From an uncultured Oscillospiraceae bacterium (GTDB taxonomy: Bacteria > Bacillota > Clostridia > Oscillospirales > Ruminococcaceae), in NCBI GenBank assembly GCA_934526065.1, contig CAKSZX010000007.1, forward strand, positions 54,189-118,188: a DNA stretch of 64,000 bases, given 5' to 3'. Both the position numbers and the translations under genes were made by a program. The notes under the pieces were generated by a model, which worked only from the letters and a program-made list of their open reading frames with translations, ran no database searches and was not told where the DNA came from. The first letter of the stretch is position 1. Each line of letters opens with the position of its first letter. Below, piece after piece: positions 8,380-14,934 of the stretch.

Positions 8380-8742
8380 TTATATAAGTTTTTCTTTTTG
8401 CAAACTGTCGACTAACAAACCGATTACAAGCCGATTTTTGGATAAATCCGCTTTTTGGCATATTTCGTTAAATTTTTCACTTTCTGCCGGGCTTAAATAA
8501 AGTGTTACCTGCTTTCTGTCCAGTTTAACAATCATATTTGGCAGGTAAAGAGAGGCCCGGTCGGATATTTCGTACCCCTCTCCCCGATTTTTAAGCCGAC
8601 TGCGAACTAAATTGTTAAAAGCCGTGCCGGGTAAAATTCCCTCCTGCCGCCGATACCGGCAAACCGCCGAATAAAGGGGCTCTTTTACAATTCGGTATGC
8701 GCATTTTATAGGGTGATATTCGCTTACGGTGTATCTTGCCAT
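8380..8742 (-). CDS. Third gene of the par operon, probable ribbon-helix-helix-like small protein
   Basis: 120 residues. I do not recognise a named family. Residues about 72-115 look like a ribbon-helix-helix fold: a short beta strand (RKQVTLYLS) followed by two helices (ESEKFNEICQKA and KNRLVIGLLVDSL). The N-terminal half is basic (RSRLKNR). The ATG is one base after the parB stop, so it is almost certainly cotranslated with parAB. A DNA-binding accessory role in partition or copy control is inferred from position and fold only. Confidence 0.65.
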   Translation of the reverse strand: MARYTVSEYHPIKCAYRIVKEPLYSAVCRYRRQEGILPGTAFNNLVRSRLKNRGEGYEISDRASLYLPNMIVKLDRKQVTLYLSPAESEKFNEICQKADLSKNRLVIGLLVDSLQKEKLI

Positions 8743-8743
8743 A

Positions 8744-9901
8744 TCAGCCCTCGATTTCCTGTTTTAACCGGTTTATCAGCCGTGAAAGCCGATTTAATTT
8801 TTCAAGTATGCTCTGCTCATCTTTGCTGTTTTCCAGCCGTTTAATCTGTTTTAAAGCTGTTTTGTTGTCCAGTTTTTTAAGCCGTGTGTAGGCACTGTCA
8901 ACATTTTTAAGATATTTTGTTCTCAACAAATCCGCCGATGTCCGAGGCTTTTTAACCTGCCGAGATTTTATTTTTGCCTTTGTTTCCTCTTGCAAAGTTT
9001 CAAGAGGTGATTTTTTGTCCTCTACGGAATTTTTTGCAAGGGTGAGAATTTGGTTTCTGGTATCGGTGTAAAGGCCTGAGTAGCTGCCGCCTATTTTGGT
9101 TTTGCTCTTTTGCAACAGAGATAAAATTTCGATTATAATTCCCTGCTCCTCCGGGGTGAATTCCGTAAATACAAGGGCGTCGGTTTTGGAAATTTCGTTC
9201 TCCCCGTTGCGCACAAACTCGTACAGTTCCGGCACAAGTTCCTTGTACAATTTAAAGTTGCGGTCGATGGTTTTTCTTTTATCCCGGCCGGACTGCTTTT
9301 GAATTTGAGTTCTTAAAGTCTTTTTTGCCTCACTTTCGTTTAATCCGTAAACCGCTTGCAGGTTGTTTATGTACCTTACGCTTACGGTTTCAAACATATC
9401 GCTGTCGGCAATGCCCTCACGGGTGAATACATTGGCGGTATCAAGATAAAGCTGTTCGGCATTTCGGCGCAGGTTTTCATCCTTAACCGAAATATTTATG
9501 ATTTTGCAGGGAAGATATGAGTATTTTTTCATTTCTTCTTTGTCATCTGTTTCCCTTGCCCGGTTATACAAAAGGTTGTAGGCTTTAAAACGGCGCTCGC
9601 CGGAAAGCAGGATATAGCCCTCCTCCCCCGGTCGCCGTGTTACAACGGCGTTGTGCATAAGGCCGTTTTCCTTGATGTTTTGCGCCAGCTCGTAAAGGGC
9701 TTCTTCCGTGTCGTTTTTGTTGTAAATATTGTCCGGGTGAATTTTTATGTTTGTAAGTTTTATCTGTTTGATTTCGTCCGGGGAAACCCGGCTGTTTTCG
9801 TTTGCGGAAATTGCCCGGCTAAGCTCCCCTGCGGTGGCGGCGGAAAGCATATTGTTGTCGGTAAATTTACTGCGTTTGCTTTTTAAGTCTTTAATCGCCA
9901 T
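8744..9901 (-). CDS. parB: ParB-family partition protein
   Basis: 385 residues. The N-terminal ParB/Spo0J nuclease-like CTP-binding domain (about 48-150) contains ENGLMHNAVV and the GERR motif (LSGERRFKAY). A central helix-turn-helix region (about 160-260) and a Lys-rich, coiled-coil C-terminus (about 320-385) follow. ParB binds centromere sites and works with ParA to segregate the replicon. Its ATG overlaps the parA stop codon by one base (TGATG), so translation is coupled. The duplicated palindromes upstream of parA are the best candidates for its binding site. Confidence 0.9.
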   Translation of the reverse strand: MAIKDLKSKRSKFTDNNMLSAATAGELSRAISANENSRVSPDEIKQIKLTNIKIHPDNIYNKNDTEEALYELAQNIKENGLMHNAVVTRRPGEEGYILLSGERRFKAYNLLYNRARETDDKEEMKKYSYLPCKIINISVKDENLRRNAEQLYLDTANVFTREGIADSDMFETVSVRYINNLQAVYGLNESEAKKTLRTQIQKQSGRDKRKTIDRNFKLYKELVPELYEFVRNGENEISKTDALVFTEFTPEEQGIIIEILSLLQKSKTKIGGSYSGLYTDTRNQILTLAKNSVEDKKSPLETLQEETKAKIKSRQVKKPRTSADLLRTKYLKNVDSAYTRLKKLDNKTALKQIKRLENSKDEQSILEKLNRLSRLINRLKQEIEG

Positions 9902-10743
9902 CAGTTTTCCTCCCGGTCGTCCTGCCGAATTCTCTCTTGAATTTCACGGCTCAAATCCCGGTATTCTTGGCTCTGCTTGCTTGAAGGCTCGTTTATGATA
10001 ACCGGCAAGTTTACGAATACCGAATTTTCTATTGATTGCCCACGGTGAATTTCGGTTTTAAAAAGGTATTTTGCGTATTCGCTTTCGGCTAAATCGTTTT
10101 TCAAAAGTTTTGTTGTGGTGGTTCTCTCGGAAACCATTGTCATAACAATGCCTAAAATTTTAATTTCACATTCTTCTTCTTTTTCAAGCTCCTTACAAAG
10201 GGTAACGGTTGTAACCATACCACGAATGGCAAGGTCGTTGTAGGTGCAGGGGATAATTACATAATCGCTGGCAATGAGGGAACTTTTTACAAGCCGTTCG
10301 TCCTTTGACGGCCTTGTGTCGATAATTATGTAATCGTAAATTGCCTCGATTTGATACAGGCGATATATTAAAACTTCGTACATACTTACCCCGTCGCTGT
10401 TCTCAGCCAAGGTTTCAAGGAGTTTGGGGATTGAAGCGGTGTGGGCGTTGGAGGCGATTATATCGCAGTTTTCCACATTTGTGGGGCTTATGTATCTGTC
10501 AACAGGGATTGAAAGGTCTTTGTCCTGATCCCAGCTTTTAAGCATATTAAAAAGGCCCTTTGTTTTAAAAGCAGGGTCTGTCCAGTTTTTGCCGGTGAGC
10601 AAAAGGGTGGAATCCCCCTGGCTGTCTGCGTCTATAACCAAAACTTTTTTGCCCTGTTTTGCCAAAACGCTTGCCACATTTATTGTGGTGGTGGTTTTGC
10701 CCACGCCGCCTTTGGCAGAGGCGACAGTAATAATTTTTGCCAT
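9901..10743 (-). CDS. parA: ParA-family partition ATPase
   Basis: 280 residues. The deviant Walker A motif KGGVGKTTTT is at about residues 10-19, and VLVIDADSQGDST and IIIDTRPS form the A' and B motifs. This is a type I partition ATPase without an N-terminal regulator domain. I chose the start at 10743 (MAKIITVASA) because GAAAGGAAG precedes it by 6 bases; an upstream in-frame start at 10836 would fall within the promoter. The gene heads a three-gene operon with parB and the small RHH-like gene. Confidence 0.93.
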   Translation of the reverse strand: MAKIITVASAKGGVGKTTTTINVASVLAKQGKKVLVIDADSQGDSTLLLTGKNWTDPAFKTKGLFNMLKSWDQDKDLSIPVDRYISPTNVENCDIIASNAHTASIPKLLETLAENSDGVSMYEVLIYRLYQIEAIYDYIIIDTRPSKDERLVKSSLIASDYVIIPCTYNDLAIRGMVTTVTLCKELEKEEECEIKILGIVMTMVSERTTTTKLLKNDLAESEYAKYLFKTEIHRGQSIENSVFVNLPVIINEPSSKQSQEYRDLSREIQERIRQDDREEN

Positions 10744-10759
10744 ATTTCTTCCTTTCTTT

Positions 10760-10785
10760 GGGTCATGTGACCCTGCGGTCATATT
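10760..10785. promoter_or_regulatory. Partition-site/operator palindrome, copy 1 (upstream of parA)
   Basis: GGGTCATGTGACCC (arms GGGTCA / TGACCC) is followed by a third half-site, GCGGTCAT. It lies between the parA promoter and its ribosome binding site. A 24-base stretch of this site is repeated exactly at 10889-10912. Confidence 0.7.
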
Positions 10786-10806
10786 GATTTTTGTTTTGTT
10801 AAATTT

Positions 10807-10836
10807 ATTATAGCCTATTTGGTAAATAGCTGTCAA
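10807..10836 (-). promoter_or_regulatory. parA promoter
   Basis: On the minus strand, TTGACA (10836-10831), an 18-base spacer, and TATAAT (10812-10807). It is flanked on both sides by the GGTCA palindromes, a layout suited to autorepression. Confidence 0.75.
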
Positions 10837-10888
10837 TCGAATAATGGAAATATTAAGCTGAAATTTACACTATTCTTAGGGTAAATTT

Positions 10889-10912
10889 GGTCATGTGACC
10901 CTGCGGTCATAT
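10889..10912. promoter_or_regulatory. Partition-site/operator palindrome, copy 2
   Basis: Second exact copy of the 24-base GGTCA-N2-TGACC site with its extra GGTCA half-site, 129 bases from the first. It lies between the divergent parA promoter and the PfkB promoter. Confidence 0.7.
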
Positions 10913-10930
10913 GAGTGGGGCTTTTGCAAG

Positions 10931-10958
10931 TTGACAAATCGTAAAATTATGATATAGT
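10931..10958 (+). promoter_or_regulatory. Promoter of the PfkB kinase gene
   Basis: TTGACA (10931-10936), a 16-base spacer, and TATAGT (10953-10958). Confidence 0.7.
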
Positions 10959-11024
10959 TTTAAGTGAGAAAAGTAAAGTGTGTGTAAAGCGACAGAAAAA
11001 GGCTTTGCATTGAATGAGGGAATT

Positions 11025-11960
11025 ATGGCAAAAGGAATAATTGTTTTGGGCGCCACATTTGTGGATATTAAGGGGTACCCGACAGATGTGTTTATACCCA
11101 CAGGCAGAAATATGGGTAAAACCGAGCAGGTTCACGGGGGAGTAAGCAGAAATATTGCGGAGGACATAGGCAATTTGGAACTGCGCCCCACATTCGTAAG
11201 CTTTGTTGACGAAACAGGCATGGGGGAGGATGTTGTGCGGAAATTGAAAAACCACAAGGTCAACACCGACTACATTTTTAAGGTGCCGGACGGAATGGGC
11301 ACTTGGCTTGCGATTTTTGACAACAACGGGGACGTTGCTGCGTCAATTTCAAAAAGGCCGGATTTATCGGCTCTTTCCGATTATTTGGAGAAATACGGCG
11401 ACGAAATTTTTGCCGACTGCGACAGTATCGCCATTGAATTTGATATGGATAAGGAAGCCACAAAAACCGTTTACAAGTTTGCCAAAAAGTACAATAAGCC
11501 GGTTTATTCCGCTGTTTCAAATATGAGAATTGCCGTTGAGCGCCGTGACTTGATGAAGCAATCCGCTTGTTCCGTGTGCAATATTTTAGAGGCGGGAATT
11601 TTGTTTTCCGAGGATTATTCAGAAAAGACCCCGGAAGAAATGGTTGAAATTCTTGCACAGAAAGTAGAGCAGGCACAGATGAGCGCAATGATTGTGACAA
11701 TGGGTGAACAGGGGGCAGTGTATGTAAGCGCAAACGGGGAAAAAGGCGTTTGCCCGGCAAACAAAGTTGATGTTATAGACACCACCGGTGCAGGGGACGC
11801 ATTTTTTGCCGGCATAACGGTAGGTCTTACCTACGGAAAAAATATGGCGGAATCCTGCGCCATAGGTACAAGGCTTGCATCAAGCGTTATTCAGTCAAAA
11901 GAAAATGTCTGTCCCAGATTTTTGCCCAGTGAATTTGATTTGAATGTTGTTGTGGATTAA
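11025..11960 (+). CDS. PfkB-family sugar/nucleoside kinase (pseudouridine-kinase-like)
   Basis: 311 residues. The N-terminal GATFVD, the substrate-side HGGVSRNIAEDI motif and the C-terminal anion-hole/catalytic motif DTTGAGDAFFAG (about residues 246-257) define the ribokinase/PfkB superfamily, and the length is typical. The GGVSRN spacing resembles pseudouridine kinases, but the substrate cannot be fixed. The ATG at 11025 (MAKGIIV) is preferred over an upstream in-frame start because it aligns with the conserved first strand. It is divergent from parA and has its own promoter and terminator. Confidence 0.82.
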   Translation: MAKGIIVLGATFVDIKGYPTDVFIPTGRNMGKTEQVHGGVSRNIAEDIGNLELRPTFVSFVDETGMGEDVVRKLKNHKVNTDYIFKVPDGMGTWLAIFDNNGDVAASISKRPDLSALSDYLEKYGDEIFADCDSIAIEFDMDKEATKTVYKFAKKYNKPVYSAVSNMRIAVERRDLMKQSACSVCNILEAGILFSEDYSEKTPEEMVEILAQKVEQAQMSAMIVTMGEQGAVYVSANGEKGVCPANKVDVIDTTGAGDAFFAGITVGLTYGKNMAESCAIGTRLASSVIQSKENVCPRFLPSEFDLNVVVD

Positions 11961-11995
11961 ATTATTAAATCTTAATTTTGCATTTTAAAATAAAG

Positions 11996-12024
11996 AAAGG
12001 TTCGGGAAACCGAGCCTTTTTTGT
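11996..12024 (+). terminator. Terminator of the PfkB kinase gene
   Basis: AAAGGTTCGG / CCGAGCCTTTT hairpin with a GAAA loop and a T run. Confidence 0.85.
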
Positions 12025-12251
12025 TTGCCCTGTAACCTGTCTTTGCCGGGTATAAAAGGGCAGGCAAAAAGGCGGAAACATCCGCTGTCAATGGTACACA
12101 GGGGGCGCAATATGTAAAGGGGAGCCGGGGCTGCAAGCCGGTTTACAGGGCGTTAATGCAGGTAGTTTGTATCAAATTATATAATATATATTATAATTGA
12201 AATCGGAAAAATATCAAAACAATGATTTTTCAAAAAAATTTAAAATTTTTG

Positions 12252-12280
12252 TTGACAAAATTCAAATCAGGTAATATAAT
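12252..12280 (+). promoter_or_regulatory. Promoter of the T-box leader
   Basis: Consensus TTGACA (12252-12257), a 17-base spacer, and TATAAT (12275-12280). The DNA from 12030 to 12250 before it shows no gene. Confidence 0.85.
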
Positions 12281-12286
12281 CAAGCT

Positions 12287-12566
12287 AAACCGATGAACAA
12301 GAGTAGTAATTGCCGTTACTGCGGCGCAGAGAACCTGTGTTTTGGTGCAAACAGGAGTGCAGAACGTCAATGAATGGACTTGTGAGGGCGGCAGGAAAGG
12401 GGAAACCCAAGTAATGGCCGACGGGGTCTTTATCCGTTATCAGTAAAGAGCTTGTGTTTTGCAGGCGTTGAGGGGCGATTATATCGCAAACCGGGTGGTA
12501 CCGCAGAGATTTTTCAAGTCTTTGTCCCAGTAAATTATTTACATGGGGCAAAGACTTTTTTGTTTG
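12287..12566 (+). promoter_or_regulatory. T-box leader, predicted tryptophan specifier
   Basis: The T-box bulge sequence GGGTGGTACCGCAG (12493-12506) is diagnostic. In Stem I, CAAG (12298-12301) pairs with CTTG (12379-12382). Inside it, AGTA (12302-12305) faces GAA (12372-12374), the loop-E arrangement that frames the specifier codon. The next triplet is TGG (12375-12377) followed by A, so the expected partner is uncharged tRNA-Trp. An intrinsic terminator (AAGTCTTTG / CAAAGACTT, about 12514-12563, then T6) completes the switch. It controls the M20 gene that starts 37 bases later. Confidence 0.9.
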
Positions 12567-12602
12567 TCCCAACACACAAACAATATTCAGGAGGATACCA
12601 AA

Positions 12603-13772
12603 ATGATCGATTTTAAGAAAGAAGCCCTTGAAATTAAGGACGAAGTTGTTGCAAACCGCAGATATTTACACCGGAACGCAGAGGGCGGTTTTGATTTGCC
12701 TAACACCTTGGCTTTTGTAAGCGAAAAATTAAAAGAAATGGGTCTTGAACCGCAGAAATGCGGCAGAGCAGGCCTTACAGTTACAATAGGCAGCGGCGAT
12801 AAATGCGTTCTTTTAAGAGGGGATATGGACGCCCTGCCTATGAAAGAAACCTCAGGTGTGCCTTTTGCAAGTAAAACGGGCTTTACTCATTCCTGCGGCC
12901 ACGATTGCCACGCAAGCATGCTTTTAGGTGCGGCAAAAATACTTAAAGCCCATGAAAAGGAGCTTGGCGGCAAGGTTAAGTTTATGTTCCAGCCGGCGGA
13001 GGAGCTTTTGCAGGGTGCTTTGGATATGATAGACCGGGGACTTCTTGAAAATCCCCATGTAGACGCCGCTTTCGGCATACACACATCATCCGGTTCCTCC
13101 GGCTCATCGGTAGGCAGAATGTTCTATTCTTCCGGCCCGGCTCTTTATTCCGGGGACGCAATAGATATAGAGGTTTTCGGCAAGCAGAGCCACGGTTCAA
13201 GATCTTGCGAGGGTGTTGACGCAATAAACATTGCCGCCCACATTGTAATTGCCCTTGAAGAAATAATCGCAAGAGAGATACCCAGCGATCAGTCCAGCGT
13301 TGTTTTGGTAGGTAAAATAACAGGTGGCGACAGCTGCAACACAACAGCCGGCTATGCAAAATTGGAGGTTTCCGTAAGAGCCCAGACAGAGGAAAACAGA
13401 GAGTTCTTGATAAAGAGAATTACCGAAATAAGCGAGGGTGTAGCGGCAACATACAGAGGAAAAGCTGTTGTAAAACATGTTTACGGCATTGCTCCACTGG
13501 TTTGTGACCCGACAATAGCCGCAATCGGCGCAAAAGCCGCAGAGGAAATAGGTATGGAACCTGTTTTGCGCCCGGTTCAGGGAGGAACAGAGGATTTTAC
13601 CGCAGTAGCCGCAAAAGTGCCGGCAGTTATGATGAATGTAGGCTCCGGCAGCATTGAGGAGGGCTATATTCACGGCCACCACAACCCGGCCTTTAAAGTT
13701 GACGAGGATGTTCTTCCATTGGGTGTGGCTCTTTATTGCCAGTGTGCATACGATTACCTTAATAACAAATAA
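12603..13772 (+). CDS. M20-family metallo-amidohydrolase (N-acyl-amino-acid / IAA-conjugate hydrolase type)
   Basis: 389 residues. Metal-site motifs: MDALPMKE, HSCGHDCHASM (about 100-110), FQPAEE (about 134-139), and the C-terminal HGHHNPAF. The lid/dimerisation segment contains QSHGSRSCEGVD, and GGTEDF is near residue 325. Family members remove acyl groups from amino acids or hydrolyse conjugates such as indole-acetyl amino acids. I start at 12603 because AGGAGGATACC sits directly before it. A tryptophan T-box upstream suggests the enzyme liberates tryptophan or a tryptophan conjugate when tRNA-Trp is uncharged; that is inference. Confidence 0.88.
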   Translation: MIDFKKEALEIKDEVVANRRYLHRNAEGGFDLPNTLAFVSEKLKEMGLEPQKCGRAGLTVTIGSGDKCVLLRGDMDALPMKETSGVPFASKTGFTHSCGHDCHASMLLGAAKILKAHEKELGGKVKFMFQPAEELLQGALDMIDRGLLENPHVDAAFGIHTSSGSSGSSVGRMFYSSGPALYSGDAIDIEVFGKQSHGSRSCEGVDAINIAAHIVIALEEIIAREIPSDQSSVVLVGKITGGDSCNTTAGYAKLEVSVRAQTEENREFLIKRITEISEGVAATYRGKAVVKHVYGIAPLVCDPTIAAIGAKAAEEIGMEPVLRPVQGGTEDFTAVAAKVPAVMMNVGSGSIEEGYIHGHHNPAFKVDEDVLPLGVALYCQCAYDYLNNK

Positions 13773-13816
13773 TAAATAATAGTGCATAAAATTTCTTCTT
13801 GTACGCTTATCTGCAA

Positions 13817-13844
13817 AAAGCCGCCAAAAGGCGGCTTTTTGTTT
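13817..13844 (+). terminator. Terminator of the M20 gene
   Basis: AAAAAGCCGCC / GGCGGCTTTTT hairpin. Confidence 0.85.
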
Positions 13845-13983
13845 GGAAATAGGGGGAAAGTCAATTCAACCCTACAAAGGGTTATTATTAGAGTTTGAAA
13901 TGACAAGAACAAAGAAATTTTACCGATTTATTTATATAAGTAAAAAATGTTCCTTATGGAACATTTTATTTTTAAAATTTTTA

Positions 13984-14049
13984 TTGACATATATATCGTA
14001 CTGCGATATAATACAGACAGTGATATATCGCACTGCGATATTATATCGG
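13984..14049 (+). promoter_or_regulatory. PadR promoter with two embedded operators
   Basis: TTGACA (13984-13989), a 17-base spacer, and TATAAT (14007-14012). The spacer itself is the palindrome ATATCGTACTGCGATAT (about 13993-14009). A second near-identical palindrome lies at 14022-14041, followed by an extra TATATCGG half-site before the ribosome binding site. This is the expected layout of an autorepressed PadR operon. Confidence 0.8.
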
Positions 14050-14056
14050 AGGTAAT

Positions 14057-14374
14057 ATGGACTTACATATAAAAAAGGTTTATGTGCCTATGACGGAAAC
14101 CGCATTTTACATTCTTCTCTGTCTGCAAAATGAAAACCACGGCTACGGCATAGTGCAAAATGTAAAGGAAATGACCCGGGGGCAGGTGAATTTAAGCCCG
14201 GGGACAATGTACGGCAGTCTTTCAAAAATGGAAAAAGACGGACTTATAGAGTTTGTCAGGGAGGAAGATAAAAGAAAAATGTACAAAATAACCCCCCTGG
14301 GCAGGGAGGTTTTAAAGCTGGAAACAGCCAGGATAGAAAGGCTTTACAAAAACGCAACGGAGGCGAAAATATGA
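14057..14374 (+). CDS. PadR-family transcriptional repressor
   Basis: 105 residues. A winged helix containing TETAFYILLCL, HGYGIVQ and SPGTMYGSLSKMEKDG, the PadR/PF03551 signature, plus a short C-terminal dimerisation helix. PadR proteins repress small membrane or efflux operons and often their own gene; the palindromes in its promoter fit this. The coding sequence overlaps the next gene by 4 bases (ATGA). TCGGAGG precedes the ATG. Confidence 0.92.
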   Translation: MDLHIKKVYVPMTETAFYILLCLQNENHGYGIVQNVKEMTRGQVNLSPGTMYGSLSKMEKDGLIEFVREEDKRKMYKITPLGREVLKLETARIERLYKNATEAKI

Positions 14375-14904
14375 ATAAAACAGAGTTTAAGTTTTTTACA
14401 ATAGCCGATTGGCAGGAAGAGGAAGAATATCTTTCCCTTATGCACAAAAATGGATGGAGGCTTAAAAAAATAGGTTTTATGGATTATCACTTTGAAAAGT
14501 GCGAGCCGGAAAATGTTACGTACCGCTTGGATTACAACAAGGCGTCGGTAAATGACAAAGAGGGCTATTTGCAAATGTTTAAAGACTGTGGTTGGGAGTA
14601 TATTTTTAACAAGTTCGGTTACAGCTACTTCAGGAAAAAAGAGGAGCCGGGGGATAAAGAACGGGAGATTTTCAGCGACAGTCGGTCAAAAATCGAAATG
14701 ATGGAGAGAGTTATAAAAAGCAGGGGAATAATCCTTGGATTGCTGTATATTGTGGAAATTTTCTTCCTGGTTTTCAGCCTGGGTCAAGTAGCCGCCGGCA
14801 GAACGGCTTATATTGCCGAATTTTTAATATACTCTTTTCTTACGGTCTTATACACCGGTATGTTTGTTAAAATGTACAGAAAATATAAAGAGATTAAGAA
14901 TTGA
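14371..14904 (+). CDS. DUF2812 membrane protein, partner of PadR
   Basis: 177 residues. The N-terminal DUF2812 region (about 1-85) is rich in aromatic residues (HKNGWRLKKIGFMDYHFEKC). Two membrane helices lie at about 112-134 and 146-168, with a basic C-terminus. PadR-DUF2812 pairs are common in Bacillota. The DUF2812 protein is thought to act in membrane or antimicrobial responses, but no molecular function is established. Translation is coupled to PadR. Confidence 0.82.
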   Translation: MNKTEFKFFTIADWQEEEEYLSLMHKNGWRLKKIGFMDYHFEKCEPENVTYRLDYNKASVNDKEGYLQMFKDCGWEYIFNKFGYSYFRKKEEPGDKEREIFSDSRSKIEMMERVIKSRGIILGLLYIVEIFFLVFSLGQVAAGRTAYIAEFLIYSFLTVLYTGMFVKMYRKYKEIKN

Positions 14905-14934
14905 TATTTTACAGCGGAAATTTGGTCAAATAAT

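Noticed and set aside
12030..12245. GC-richer stretch with small inverted repeats before the T-box promoter as a second leader RNA
   Set aside because: No promoter, no terminator of its own and no recognisable motif; it lies between a terminator and the next promoter.
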